Notes: generated by a model from the letters alone, not told the origin. A stretch of 64,000 nt of DNA from Pseudomonas tohonis (GCF_012767755.2 NZ_AP023189.1:682001-746000); one strand, 5' to 3'; numbered from the stretch's first letter, positions 27,350-36,737 are shown. Program-made: numbers and translations.

Positions 27350-28702
27350 ATGACCCGTACCCTGGGTTTCAAGCTGGGTGCCATCGCCCTGCTGATCCTG
27401 TTGCTGCTGATTCCGCTGCTGATGATCGACGGCCTGATCGACGAGCGTCAGCAGGCGCGCAACGGCGTGCTGGAGAACATCGCCCAGAGCTCCAGCTACA
27501 GCCAGCAGGTGACGGGGCCGATCCTGGTGGTGCCTTACCGCCGCGTGATCCGCGAGTGGAAGACCAACGAGAAGACCGGCCAGCGCTACCTCGACGAGAA
27601 AGAGGAACGCAGCCGCCTGTTCTTCCTGCCGGAGCGCCTGCGCCTGGCCGGCGAGGTGGACACCGAGCTGCGTGCCCGGGGCATCTACCAGGCGCGGTTG
27701 TACAAGAGCGATAGCCGCATCACCGGGCAGTTCCTGCTGCCGGCCAACTACGGCATCGGGGAAGGGCTGGCCGACTACCGCTTCGAGGCGCCCTTCCTGG
27801 CGGTGGGCATCAGCGACATCCGTGGCATCAGCAATGCGCTGAAGCTGGAGCTCAACGGCCGCAGCTTCGACTTCCAGCCCGGCAGCGGCGACCCGGTCCT
27901 GCCCGGCGGCGTGCATGTGCCGCTGCCGAACCTGCAGGCGGGCGAGGTGCAGAACCTCGACTTCGGCTTCGACCTCAAGCTGCAGGGCACCGAGTCGCTG
28001 AGCATCACCCCGGTGGGGCGCGACAGCCAGGTGGAGCTGAAGTCCGGCTGGCCGCACCCGAGCTTCGTCGGCGAGTTCCTGCCCGCCGAGCGCGAAATCC
28101 GTGACGACGGCTTCAGCGCCCGCTGGCAGACCAGCTTCTTCGCCACCGACATGGAAGCGGCCCTGGCCAACTGCGCCTACGCCGAGCGTTGCGAGGACTT
28201 CAACGGCAAGGTGTTCGGCGTCAGCTTCGTCGACCCCGTGGACCAGTACCTGAAGACCGATCGCGCCATCAAGTACGCCCTGCTGTTCATCTGCCTGACC
28301 TTCGCCGGCTTCTTCCTCATGGAAGTGCTCAAGCGCTTGGCGGTGCACCCGGTGCAGTACGCCCTGGTGGGCCTGGCCCTGGCGTTCTTCTACCTGCTGC
28401 TGCTGTCGCTGTCCGAGCACCTGGAGTTCGCCCTGGCCTACTCGCTTTCCGCAGCGGCCTGCGTGCTGCTGGTGGGCTTCTACGTCAGCCACGTGCTGCA
28501 CAGCTGGGCGCGTGGCGCAGGCTTCACCGCCGGGCTGGCGGCGCTCTACGGGATGCTCTACGGCCTGCTCAGCGCCGAGGACTACGCGCTGCTGATGGGC
28601 TCGCTGCTGGTGTTCGGCCTGCTGGCCTGCGTAATGGTGCTGACCCGCAAGCTCGACTGGTACGGCGTCGGTGCCGTCAAACCCGCCCAGGTCCAGGGCT
28701 GA
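27350..28702 (+). CDS. creD: Inner-membrane protein CreD
   Basis: A 450-aa integral membrane protein. One N-terminal helix (residues ~8-28), a ~260-residue periplasmic region, then about five or six C-terminal helices with the V-D-P-V-D-Q-Y and C-L-T-F family segments. Main target of CreBC in Pseudomonas; molecular function unknown. Here it is separated from creBC by a lipoprotein and a CBS gene rather than adjoining them. Confidence 0.92.
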   Translation: MTRTLGFKLGAIALLILLLLIPLLMIDGLIDERQQARNGVLENIAQSSSYSQQVTGPILVVPYRRVIREWKTNEKTGQRYLDEKEERSRLFFLPERLRLAGEVDTELRARGIYQARLYKSDSRITGQFLLPANYGIGEGLADYRFEAPFLAVGISDIRGISNALKLELNGRSFDFQPGSGDPVLPGGVHVPLPNLQAGEVQNLDFGFDLKLQGTESLSITPVGRDSQVELKSGWPHPSFVGEFLPAEREIRDDGFSARWQTSFFATDMEAALANCAYAERCEDFNGKVFGVSFVDPVDQYLKTDRAIKYALLFICLTFAGFFLMEVLKRLAVHPVQYALVGLALAFFYLLLLSLSEHLEFALAYSLSAAACVLLVGFYVSHVLHSWARGAGFTAGLAALYGMLYGLLSAEDYALLMGSLLVFGLLACVMVLTRKLDWYGVGAVKPAQVQG

Positions 28703-28749
28703 CATTCATGGGCGCGGCCATCGCCGCGCCCCTTCGGGAGGAAGAAACG

Positions 28750-29085
28750 ATGCGTGCAATGGTGCAATTCACAGCCTGCTTCGCCCTTGGCCTGGTGGTC
28801 TCGGTACTGATCCTCGGCGGCCTGATGTTCGCCGGCAATTTCGGCTTCATCGACCTCTGGCTGATCACCGGCAAGCCGGTGGCCAACCTGGCGCTGATGG
28901 TGCTGCCCGAGTCCTTCTGGCATGCCCTGACCGGCGTCATCGACCCGCGCAACAACCCCTCGGTGAACTCCTTCCTGCAGCTGTGCGTGGCGCTCTCCCA
29001 GGGCGCCCTGTTGCTGGCGGCCGGGTTCTTCCGCCTGTGGTACCGGCACCGTGACGAAGAGGAGGACAGCCGTGATGCGCGGTGA
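28750..29085 (+). CDS. Small membrane protein downstream of creD
   Basis: A 111-aa protein with three apparent membrane helices (residues ~8-28, ~38-58, ~80-97) and a charged C-terminal tail (R-H-R-D-E-E-E-D). GGGAGGAAG precedes ATG 28750, 47 bp past the creD stop, so they are probably co-transcribed. A similar hypothetical gene follows creD in P. aeruginosa. Function unknown. Confidence 0.75.
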   Translation: MRAMVQFTACFALGLVVSVLILGGLMFAGNFGFIDLWLITGKPVANLALMVLPESFWHALTGVIDPRNNPSVNSFLQLCVALSQGALLLAAGFFRLWYRHRDEEEDSRDAR

Positions 29086-29242
29086 ACTGCATGAGGAGCG
29101 TGCCGCCAGCCGACGCCTGGCGGCCCGGATCGCCGAACTGTTTCCCGGCTACCGGGCGGAAAGGCAGGGCGTGGTGATCGGGTTCGAGCCCTGGCCGGGC
29201 CGCCAGGAGCCCACCGGGCAAGCGCGGCGCCAGGCCCGCTGA
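29075..29242 (+). CDS. Small basic protein overlapping the preceding gene
   Basis: A 55-aa Arg-rich ORF whose ATG lies 11 bp inside the end of the preceding gene. A GAGGAGGA ribosome site stands at the right distance, which argues for translation. N-terminal half is helical (H-E-E-R-A-A-S-R-R-L-A-A-R-I-A-E-L-F-P-G-Y). No family recognised. Confidence 0.5.
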   Translation: MRGELHEERAASRRLAARIAELFPGYRAERQGVVIGFEPWPGRQEPTGQARRQAR

Positions 29243-29323
29243 AGGACGCATGCCAGGGACGGCGCGGCCTGGAGCGGTGCGAGGGGGCAGGACGAGGAGA
29301 GAGGACGAGGGAATGTCAGCGTC

Positions 29324-29378
29324 TTGTAAATATTTCGATGCAAATGACTATAAAGATCAAATGAAAATAAATATCATC
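29324..29378 (+). promoter_or_regulatory. AT-rich promoter with Fur-like box
   Basis: A sharply AT-rich patch before the TonB receptor. Bases 29360-29378 match the 19-bp Fur consensus at about 12 of 19 positions (by eye). A TATAAA at 29349-29354 could be the -10 element. Iron repression of the receptor is the expected consequence. Confidence 0.5.
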
Positions 29379-29422
29379 CGCAACCGATTCTTTTACTCGC
29401 CACCAGGATGCGGACCTGCCCC

Positions 29423-31516
29423 ATGTCGACCCCTGCCAAACTGCCTGCCCTTTCACCCCTGGCCCTGAGCCTGGCTTCCCTGCTGCTGTCGCCGCTGGCC
29501 ATGGCCGTCACCGAGCTGCCCGCCATCGAAGTCGACGGCAAGCGCAGCCAGGACTCGAGGGTGAAAGAGGTCTCCACCGCCACGCGCACCGCCACCCCGG
29601 TGCGCTACGTGCCCCAGGCGATCGACACGGTGCGCACCGAGGATGTGCTCAGCTACGGCACCCGCAACATCGCCCAGGCCCTCGTCGGCCTGCCCAACGT
29701 CAGCGACGCCAGTGACACCCGCTTCGACGGCCTGCGCATCCGCGGCTTCGACGCCAGCAACGACTTCTACCTCGACGGCATCCGCGACGACAGCCAGTAC
29801 ACCCGCGACCTGCACAACATCGAGCGCATCGAGGTGCTCAAGGGCCCGGCGGCGGTGCTCTACGGCCGTGGCAGCCAGGGTGGCCTGGTCAACCGCATCA
29901 GCAAGCAGCCCCAGGCCGGGCTGGCCTCCACCCTCGAGGCGCAGCTGGGCAGCCAGGACTTCCGCAGCCTCTATGCCGACCTCAGCACCGACCCCGGCGA
30001 GAACATCTCCCTGCGCCTGAACATGGGCGAGCAGGACGCCAACAGCTTCCGCAAGGGCATCGACTCCAGCCGCCAGCTGTTCGCGCCATCCATGAGCTGG
30101 CAGCTCAGCCCCGACCTCAACTGGCTGGTGCAGTACGAATACAGCCGCCACCGCCGCACCCCGGATCGCGGCATCCCCGGGCTCAATGGGCACCCGGCGG
30201 ACGTTGGCCGCGACACCGTCTACAGCGACCTGCAGCGCGACTACATCGACGACAAGGCACAGTCCCTGCGCTCGCGCCTGACCTACGACATCAACGCCGA
30301 CTGGCAACTGCGCCAGACCCTGGGCGTGTTCAAGCTCGACAGCGACTTCGACAACACCTACGTCACCAGCGTCAACGCCGCCGCCCGTACCGTGGGCCGT
30401 GCGCGCTGGCAGCAGGACCTGACCACCCGCAACATCTTCAGCAACCTGGAGCTGGAGGGGCTGTTCCACACCGCGGGCCTCGAGCACCGCCTGCTCACCG
30501 GCCTGGAGCTGGGCAACCAGCACCGCGACCCGAAGCTCTACACCAACGCCACCGGCGCCGCCAACGCCGCGCCCTCGCTGGACATCTTCAACCCCGACAC
30601 CACCCGCCAGCAGACCGGGCGCATGGTCGCCAGCAGCGACGCCCAGCACCGCATCGACAGCCGCGCCCTGTACATCCAGGACCAGGTGACCCTGAACGAG
30701 CAGTGGCAGGTGTTGTTCGGCCTGCGCTACGACCACTTCGACGTGGACTCGCAGAACCGCCTCACCCGCCGCAGCGAGCAGCAGGTGGACGACAGCTTCA
30801 GCCCGCGCGTCGGCGTGGTCTGGACGCCCCTGCGCGACCACTCCTTCTACGCCTCCTACAGCAAGACCTACTCCCCGGTCGGCGGCGGCCTGATCGGCGT
30901 CACCGCGGGCGCGACCACCAACACCAACGGCACCGGCCCGGAACACACCCGCCAGTACGAAGTGGGCGTGAAGAGCGACTGGCTGGACGACAGCCTCAGC
31001 ACCACCCTGGCCATCTACGAGATCGAGCTGTACAACCGCCGCACTTCCGACCCGCTGAACCCCGGCAACTTCATCCTCTCCGGCCTGCAGCGCTCGCGCG
31101 GCATCGAGCTGACCGCCAGCGGCCGCCTCTACAGCCACTGGTACCTGCGCGGCGGCATCGGCCTGCAGGACGCGGAGATCGTCAAGGACAACAACGGCCT
31201 GGAAGGCAAGCGCATCGGCGATGTGGCCGAGCGCAACGGCAGCCTGTTCCTAAGCTGGAAACCGGAGCAGGGCCTGTATGGCGAAACCGGCCTGACCCTG
31301 GTCGGCGACCGCTTTGCCGACAGCGCCAACACCGTCGCGCTGCCGGGCTACGGCCGCTGGGACGCCATGCTCGGCTACCGCCTGGAACAGTGGGACCTGA
31401 AGGCCGCGCTGACCAACATCGCCGACAAGACCTACTACGCCACCGCCACCAGCGCCGTGCAGATCATGCCCGGCGACCCGCGCACCCTGATGACCAGCGC
31501 GAGCTACCGGTTCTGA
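29423..31516 (+). CDS. TonB-dependent siderophore receptor (no STN domain)
   Basis: A ~697-aa outer-membrane receptor. Signal peptide (cleavage near A-M-A, about residue 29), plug domain with P-Q-A-I-D-T-V near 60 and V-L-K-G-P-A-A-V-L-Y-G-R-G near 135, then a 22-strand barrel ending in S-Y-R-F. It lacks an N-terminal STN signalling domain, so it is not itself a sigma-regulator trigger. FhuE/catecholate-receptor-like; ligand unknown. I prefer ATG 29423; ATG 29408 is also in frame. A Fur-like site lies upstream. Confidence 0.88.
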   Translation: MSTPAKLPALSPLALSLASLLLSPLAMAVTELPAIEVDGKRSQDSRVKEVSTATRTATPVRYVPQAIDTVRTEDVLSYGTRNIAQALVGLPNVSDASDTRFDGLRIRGFDASNDFYLDGIRDDSQYTRDLHNIERIEVLKGPAAVLYGRGSQGGLVNRISKQPQAGLASTLEAQLGSQDFRSLYADLSTDPGENISLRLNMGEQDANSFRKGIDSSRQLFAPSMSWQLSPDLNWLVQYEYSRHRRTPDRGIPGLNGHPADVGRDTVYSDLQRDYIDDKAQSLRSRLTYDINADWQLRQTLGVFKLDSDFDNTYVTSVNAAARTVGRARWQQDLTTRNIFSNLELEGLFHTAGLEHRLLTGLELGNQHRDPKLYTNATGAANAAPSLDIFNPDTTRQQTGRMVASSDAQHRIDSRALYIQDQVTLNEQWQVLFGLRYDHFDVDSQNRLTRRSEQQVDDSFSPRVGVVWTPLRDHSFYASYSKTYSPVGGGLIGVTAGATTNTNGTGPEHTRQYEVGVKSDWLDDSLSTTLAIYEIELYNRRTSDPLNPGNFILSGLQRSRGIELTASGRLYSHWYLRGGIGLQDAEIVKDNNGLEGKRIGDVAERNGSLFLSWKPEQGLYGETGLTLVGDRFADSANTVALPGYGRWDAMLGYRLEQWDLKAALTNIADKTYYATATSAVQIMPGDPRTLMTSASYRF

Positions 31517-31684
31517 TAGGGACGGGCACGCGCCCTACCCGTAGGTTGGGCTAAGGCACGAAGCCCAACGCAGCGGGGCCGGGCCCTGCACCGTTGGGCC
31601 TCGCTGCGCTCGGCGCCAACCTACGGCGGCACTGCGTGCCGCTTGGCGAATGAATTCGCCCCTACTGGTTGGTTCGTGGGCTGC
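31517..31684. repeat. Long imperfect palindrome between convergent genes
   Basis: GTAGGTTGG (31541-31549) pairs with CCAACCTAC (31616-31624), with further pairing inside (AAGCCCAACG/CGTTGGGC). Dispersed Pseudomonas-type repeat; may terminate both convergent transcripts. Confidence 0.65.
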
Positions 31685-32635
31685 TCAATCCCTGATCATC
31701 ACCAGCCGGTCGAGGCCCGATTCCGCGCCCCAGACTTCGCCGATGCGCCCGGAGAGCTGCAGCACCCGGGCGTTGGCCTGGTCGCTGGGGAAGGCGGTGA
31801 AGCGCTGGCTGAAGGGGTTGAAGCGGAGGATGGCATTGCTGGCGAAGTCGCTGATCCAGATGCGGTCCTGCTCGTCGACGAACATGGCGTGGGCATCGGC
31901 CTTGTCGCCGGGCAGGGCCCAGCTGTTCCACGCGTTGGCCAGCGGGTCGTAGCGGCTGAGCTTGCCACTGCCGCTTTCGCTGACCCAGAGGGTGCCCTTC
32001 GAATCGCTCCAGATGCGCTGTGGGCCCTGCTGCGCCTCGGGTGAGGCGATCACTTCGGCGTGGCCGGAGGCGGCGTCGATGCGGGCGATGTGCTTGCCGT
32101 CGAGGCTGGCGTACCAGATCTCGCCGTTGGGCGTGGTGGTGATGCCGTAGGGCCCGGCGCCACCGGGGGCGGGCCAGACCTTGATGTCGCCATTCTTCGG
32201 GTCCAGGCGTCCGTAGAAGCCGTTCTGCCCGGTGAACCAGAGCATCCCGGCCCGATCGAAGGTGGCGCTGTTGAGGCCGGCGTTGGCGGCGTTGCCCGGC
32301 AGCGGGTAGTGCTTGGTGGCGAGACGGTCCGGGTCGACCTTCACCAGGGCATTGAGCCCGGCGTCGGTGACCCAGGCCGCGCCGTCCTGGCCGACCACCA
32401 CGCCACGGGGGCTGGAGCCAGAACCGAGGGCGACCTGCAGGCTCTGCCCGGTCATGGGGTCGAGCAGCCCGAGCAGGCCGAGTTTCTGCGCGGTGTACCA
32501 GACGCGGCCGTCGGTGGCGGGGGCCACATCGCGCGGGCCGCTGCCCGGCGGCAGGGGGAAGTACTTCACCTCGGCGGCGAGCACGGTCGTGCTGAGCAGG
32601 GCGGCGAACAGGGCCGCTACGGCGTTGCGGAGCAT
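31685..32635 (-). CDS. Exported Vgb-like beta-propeller (streptogramin lyase family)
   Basis: A 316-aa protein with a signal peptide (cleavage near V-L-A-A, ~21) and about seven repeats of a propeller blade. Each blade carries a W-[YFV]-[TS] strand such as V-W-Y-T, A-W-V-T, L-W-F-T, I-W-Y-A, L-W-V-S, I-W-I-S and V-W-G-A. This is the Vgb/virginiamycin B lyase-like fold. True Vgb opens cyclic depsipeptide lactones. Whether the catalytic residues are kept cannot be settled by eye. It is the last gene of a sigma/anti-sigma/siderophore receptor cluster and is periplasmic, so substrate processing of a siderophore is conceivable. GGAGGTCGCC precedes the ATG. Confidence 0.8.
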   Translation of the reverse strand: MLRNAVAALFAALLSTTVLAAEVKYFPLPPGSGPRDVAPATDGRVWYTAQKLGLLGLLDPMTGQSLQVALGSGSSPRGVVVGQDGAAWVTDAGLNALVKVDPDRLATKHYPLPGNAANAGLNSATFDRAGMLWFTGQNGFYGRLDPKNGDIKVWPAPGGAGPYGITTTPNGEIWYASLDGKHIARIDAASGHAEVIASPEAQQGPQRIWSDSKGTLWVSESGSGKLSRYDPLANAWNSWALPGDKADAHAMFVDEQDRIWISDFASNAILRFNPFSQRFTAFPSDQANARVLQLSGRIGEVWGAESGLDRLVMIRD

Positions 32636-32712
32636 GGCGACCTCCAGGTCTGGGACACAGACGTATGGACGCCGTCACGCTCCAAGGGTTCGCCGCGAAT
32701 TTCCCCGGCGGC

Positions 32713-32877
32713 TCAGCGTCGCAGCAGCAGGGGGCGGATGCCGAGGACGGCGGGGATGCCCAGCCCGACCCAGGCCAGGGCATCCCAGATGCCGTCGCCG
32801 AGCAGCGCGCCCACCAGGCCGATGGCGGTCAGCGCGGCCAGCAGCGCGGGCACGGCGAAGATGCGCGTCAGGTTCAT
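32713..32877 (-). CDS. Tiny two-helix membrane protein
   Basis: A 54-aa hydrophobic protein with two predicted helices (residues ~6-26 and ~32-50) and a basic C-terminus (L-L-L-R-R). Its ATG overlaps the stop of the PepSY gene (ATGA), so translation is coupled. A short hypothetical gene often follows the PepSY gene in Pseudomonas iron clusters. Function unknown. Confidence 0.7.
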   Translation of the reverse strand: MNLTRIFAVPALLAALTAIGLVGALLGDGIWDALAWVGLGIPAVLGIRPLLLRR

Positions 32878-33995
32878 GCCGTGGCCTCCCGCCGGCGCGC
32901 CGGGACGCGTCGGCGTACCCACCACAGGTAGAGCCCGCTGCCGAGGACGATGATGGTCAACACATCGAGTGTCGCCCACAGCACTTGCATGGGCCGGCCG
33001 CCGTAGTCGCCGAAGTGCAGCGGCTGGGACATGGCCAGGGCGTCCATGTACCAGGGGCGCTCGCCGACGGCCGTCACCTCCAGGGTGCGCGCGTCGATCA
33101 GCACCGGGGTCCACAGGTGCGAGGTGAGGTGGCTGCTGCCTTTCATGAACACCGAGTAGTGGTGCTCGCTGGAGAAGCGCGTGCCGGGGAAGGCGATGAA
33201 GTCCGCCGCCATGCCCGGCGTCGCCTTCGCGGCGATCTCCAGCAGGCGCGTGGCCGGGGCCCGGTCGGTGAGCGGCGGGGCGTTGCGGTAGGGCTCGACC
33301 ATGGCGGCCAGGCTCTCGTTGCGCCAGGCGGCGATCACCAGGTCGGCGCAGGCGCTGATCACCCCGGTGACGCCCACCACCAGGGCCCAGGTGAGGGTGA
33401 CGATGCCGATCAGGTTGTGCAGGTCCAGCCAGCGGGTGCGGGGGGAGCGCTCGTGGCGCACGGTGCCGAACTCCAGGCGACGCATGAAGGGTGCGTAGAG
33501 CACCACGCCGGAGACGATCGCCACCACGAAGAGCAGGCCCATGAAGGCCAGCAGCAGCTTGCCCGGCAGCCCGGCGAACAGGTCCACGTGCAGGCGCAGC
33601 ATGGTCATCATGAAGCCGCCGTTGGCCGAGGGCATGGCCACCGGCTCGCCGCTGCGGGCGTCGAGCATGAAGGTGTGGGAAGAGTTGGGCTCGGTGCCGG
33701 CGGTGGCGGCGGTGATGGCCACCACGCCGTTGGGCTCGTCGTCTTCCCAGCCCAGGTACTGCACCACCTCGCCCTGGCGGTGGGCCTCGGCGGCCTGCAC
33801 CAGCTGCTGCAGGTCGAGGCGCGGCGCATCCGCCGGCATCTCGCGCAGCACCGGGGCGTCGCCCAGCAGGTGGTCGATCTCGTGGTGGAAGATCAGCGGC
33901 AGGCCGGTCAGCGCCAGGAGCAGCAGGAAGGCCGTCGAGATCAGGCTGGTCCAGGTGTGGACGAAGGACCAGCGGCGGAGGGTGGTGGTTTTCAT
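32874..33995 (-). CDS. PepSY-associated membrane protein (FoxB/ferrisiderophore-reductase-like)
   Basis: A 373-aa inner-membrane protein with four helices (about residues 13-36, 142-166, 195-215 and 340-360) flanking large periplasmic PepSY-type regions. Conserved His in helix regions (R-W-S-F-V-H-T-W, L-H-V-D, L-H-N-L) can ligate heme. This family includes FoxB, a periplasm-facing ferrisiderophore reductase in P. aeruginosa. It sits behind a siderophore receptor, fitting iron release by reduction. GGAGAAGCCG precedes ATG 33995. Confidence 0.85.
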   Translation of the reverse strand: MKTTTLRRWSFVHTWTSLISTAFLLLLALTGLPLIFHHEIDHLLGDAPVLREMPADAPRLDLQQLVQAAEAHRQGEVVQYLGWEDDEPNGVVAITAATAGTEPNSSHTFMLDARSGEPVAMPSANGGFMMTMLRLHVDLFAGLPGKLLLAFMGLLFVVAIVSGVVLYAPFMRRLEFGTVRHERSPRTRWLDLHNLIGIVTLTWALVVGVTGVISACADLVIAAWRNESLAAMVEPYRNAPPLTDRAPATRLLEIAAKATPGMAADFIAFPGTRFSSEHHYSVFMKGSSHLTSHLWTPVLIDARTLEVTAVGERPWYMDALAMSQPLHFGDYGGRPMQVLWATLDVLTIIVLGSGLYLWWVRRRVPARRREATA

Positions 33996-34096
33996 CGGCT
34001 TCTCCAGCGGCTCTTTCCCCTTCTCGCGAGGGTTACACGGCCGCCCAGGTGGGCCCTGCACAAGGCTTCGATCCTCTGTGCCGGGCCTATCAATGA

Positions 34097-34121
34097 CGAA
34101 GGCCGGCAGCGCCGGCCTTCG
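34097..34121. terminator. Stem-loop between receptor and PepSY gene
   Basis: CGAAGGCCGGC / GCCGGCCTTCG: perfect 11-bp stem, 3-base loop, no T-run on either strand. It lies 15 bp past the receptor stop within the operon. More likely an mRNA-stabilising or attenuating stem than a full terminator. Confidence 0.6.
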
Positions 34122-34135
34122 TGGTCACGGGTGGA

Positions 34136-36580
34136 TCAGAACTCCAGCTGAGCGGAGAAGGTCAGGGTGCGCGGGTCACCCAGGTAGGAGCTGTTCAGCC
34201 AGTATTCCTTGTTGGCCAGGTTGCTGACATTGGCACGCAGGGTCAGGGTGTTGTCGGCCACCGGCATGCGGTAACGGGCACCGGCGTCGAAGGTGGTGAA
34301 GGACGGCAGGCTGTAGTGGTTGGCTTCGTCTGCATACTGCTTGCCGGTGTAGTAGGCGCCGCCGGTCAGGGCAAAGCCCGGCAGGTCGTTCACGTCGTAC
34401 TCGGCGTAGAGCTTGGCCAGTTGCGAAGCGACGTTGGTGGGCTTCTGCCCTTCGTTGGCCGCCACGCTGCTTTTCTTCACTTCCGGGTCAAGCAGCGTAA
34501 TGCCGCCTACCAGGGTCAGTTCGGGCAACACCTTGCCAGTGACGCCGAACTCCAGACCGTTGTTTTCCTGACGACCGTCCTGAACGTAGAAGTTGGCAGC
34601 GTTGGTGTAGGCGTTGGGTTTGTCGATATTGAACAGCGCGAGGGTGAACAGAGCCTCGCCCCATTGGGCCTTGGCGCCGATCTCATACTGCTCGCTGACT
34701 TCCGGGCTCATGGCCGCGCCGGAGTTGATGGTGCCATTTGGGGCGATACCGCCGGCCTGCAGACCTTCGATGTAAGTGGCATAGGTGGTGAGCCAGGTGG
34801 TCGGCTTGTAGATCAGCGAGACGTGGGGCGAGGTCTTGGACTCGTCATAGGTGGTCTGCTGGCGTGGGAAGAACGCCGGCATGGCAGTTGCCCAGACGAA
34901 GTTGTCATTGAAGGTCTCGATCTGGGTGTGGGTGACGCCAAGGATCGCTGACCACTGCTCGTTGAAGGTGATTACATCGCCAATCAGGTAGTTGTTGGAC
35001 TCGGTACGGGAAGCCAGCAGTTGGTCACCGTGGCCGATGGAGTAGCTGGGTTTGCTGACCTGGGGAGTCGAGCTGAACGGCGACGCGCCGCATGCCACGT
35101 CCTGGTACTGAGGACCCATGCCGGCTACACCGCAGAAGGTTCCCGAGGTATAGGGGATGTGGTCGGTGTAGTTGCGCACGCGGACGATGTTGCCCTGGTA
35201 ACCGAGGGTGGCCTTGTGGCCGATGGAGCCGGTGTTGAAGGCTGCATCCAGGAACAGGTTGCCGGAGGTCTCTTCGGTTTCCTCCGGAGCGAATGCATAG
35301 AGCGGCTGGGTGTAGGCGCCAGCGCTGTATACGGTCGGGCCGGTGTAGACGTATTCCTGGGTGTACTGGCTGTAGCCCAGCGCACCACGCAGGGTGAAGA
35401 CATCATCCAGGCGCCAGTTGAAGCGGGAGCCCACGCGATCGTGCTCGCTGTCGGAGAACGCCCAGCGCTGGCTGTAAAGCTTGTCGTTGTCGAGGTCCTT
35501 GGCGTCAGGGCGGAACGATTGGTTACCGAAATACCAATAGCTGCTCAGGCCACGCACTTCGTTCTTCTTGTGGGAGGCGTCGAACTGGATCAGCAGGTCA
35601 TCGCTGACGTTCCAGTCCAGTGCCAGGCTGATCATCTGACGGCGGCGTTTCTGCAGGTCGATGGCGGTCTCGCCGTCCTGGGTCAGGACGTTGACGCGGT
35701 AGGCGAATACGCCCTGGTCATCGATGGGGCCGCCGAAGTCGCCGTGCAGGTAGTAGTTCTCGCCACCGGCATTACCCAGGGTCACGCTGTTGTAGCGTTC
35801 GTAGGTGGGGCGCTTGATCACGTAGTTGACCAGGCCACCGGGGTTCGCCGGGCCATAGAGGAAGCCGCTGAGGCCGGTGAGGATCTCGATCTGCTCCATT
35901 TCCTCGACGAAGTTGCCGGAGTCAAAGCCGGTGGAATAGCGCAGGCCATCGTTGGCGATGCTCAGGTTGCCGGCGGAGCTGAAGCCACGAATGGCCACGG
36001 CGCTGGCGTAGCCGGCGTTCTTCGGCGAGTAGAGCTGGGTGAAGGGGTTGCGCTTGAAGACGTCGTCGGTGGAGGTCGTCTGGGTGTTCTGCAGCATCTC
36101 CTTGGAGACGACGCTGATGGAGTAGGGCGTATCTTGCAGGCGCATGCCGCCCAGGGCGCCGACGTTCTTCACGTTCTCGGTGCGGTAGCCGGCTGCGGCG
36201 CTGCCGTCCTGTGCCGCGGCGCGGGCGTTGACGTTGACGTCGGGCAGGGCCAGGCCGGTTTCCGCCAGGGGCTCCAGGCTGAAGGTGCCCGCCGGGCTTT
36301 TCACCAGCTGCAGGCCGCTGCCGCTGAGGGCGGCGCGCAGGGCGCCTTCGGCGTTGTATTCGCCCTGTACCGGTTGCGAGGTCTTGCCGCTGGTCAGGCT
36401 CGGGTCGATGCTCAGGACGATGCCGGCTTCGCTGGCGATGCGGCTCAGGGTGCTGGCCATGGGCGCGGCGGGCAGTTTGTACTGCTGGGTTTCAGCGACG
36501 GCATGGGCGGACAGGCTGCTCAGGACGATGGCGACGGCGAGCAGGCTGGGACGGAAGCTGGGGCGGAAGGCAAACGTCAT
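34136..36580 (-). CDS. TonB-dependent transducer receptor with STN domain (siderophore)
   Basis: An 814-aa receptor. Signal peptide (cleavage near A-H-A-V-A-E-T, ~30), STN (secretin/TonB short) domain ~40-110 starting Y-K-L-P-A-A-P, linker with a V-N-V-N-A-R TonB-box-like stretch, plug domain (D-T-P-Y-S-I-S-V-V), barrel ending L-E-F. The STN domain signals through FecR to the FecI-type sigma encoded upstream. The position next to creBCD matches the ferrichrome genes fiuI-fiuR-fiuA in P. aeruginosa (recalled), but the ligand here is not established. Bases look less GC-rich than in its neighbours. ATG 36580 has CAGGAG upstream. Confidence 0.88.
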   Translation of the reverse strand: MTFAFRPSFRPSLLAVAIVLSSLSAHAVAETQQYKLPAAPMASTLSRIASEAGIVLSIDPSLTSGKTSQPVQGEYNAEGALRAALSGSGLQLVKSPAGTFSLEPLAETGLALPDVNVNARAAAQDGSAAAGYRTENVKNVGALGGMRLQDTPYSISVVSKEMLQNTQTTSTDDVFKRNPFTQLYSPKNAGYASAVAIRGFSSAGNLSIANDGLRYSTGFDSGNFVEEMEQIEILTGLSGFLYGPANPGGLVNYVIKRPTYERYNSVTLGNAGGENYYLHGDFGGPIDDQGVFAYRVNVLTQDGETAIDLQKRRRQMISLALDWNVSDDLLIQFDASHKKNEVRGLSSYWYFGNQSFRPDAKDLDNDKLYSQRWAFSDSEHDRVGSRFNWRLDDVFTLRGALGYSQYTQEYVYTGPTVYSAGAYTQPLYAFAPEETEETSGNLFLDAAFNTGSIGHKATLGYQGNIVRVRNYTDHIPYTSGTFCGVAGMGPQYQDVACGASPFSSTPQVSKPSYSIGHGDQLLASRTESNNYLIGDVITFNEQWSAILGVTHTQIETFNDNFVWATAMPAFFPRQQTTYDESKTSPHVSLIYKPTTWLTTYATYIEGLQAGGIAPNGTINSGAAMSPEVSEQYEIGAKAQWGEALFTLALFNIDKPNAYTNAANFYVQDGRQENNGLEFGVTGKVLPELTLVGGITLLDPEVKKSSVAANEGQKPTNVASQLAKLYAEYDVNDLPGFALTGGAYYTGKQYADEANHYSLPSFTTFDAGARYRMPVADNTLTLRANVSNLANKEYWLNSSYLGDPRTLTFSAQLEF

Positions 36581-36737
36581 TGCGAACGACTCCTGATAGG
36601 AAATAAGTCTCAATGACCTGTTGCCGGATCAGGATAGAAAAGTGATAGGGGCCCTGCGAAATATTTTTCGAATGTCCGCCGGAAGGTGATTTCCCGGGCC
36701 GGAGCCCGGGCTACGCGGGGGAACGCGGTTAGCAGCG

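Noticed and set aside
36581..36737. CGAAA...TTTCG inverted repeat upstream of the STN receptor as a Fur box
   Set aside because: It does not match the Fur consensus; expression there is more likely driven by the FecI-type sigma, and no confident -35/-10 could be assigned.
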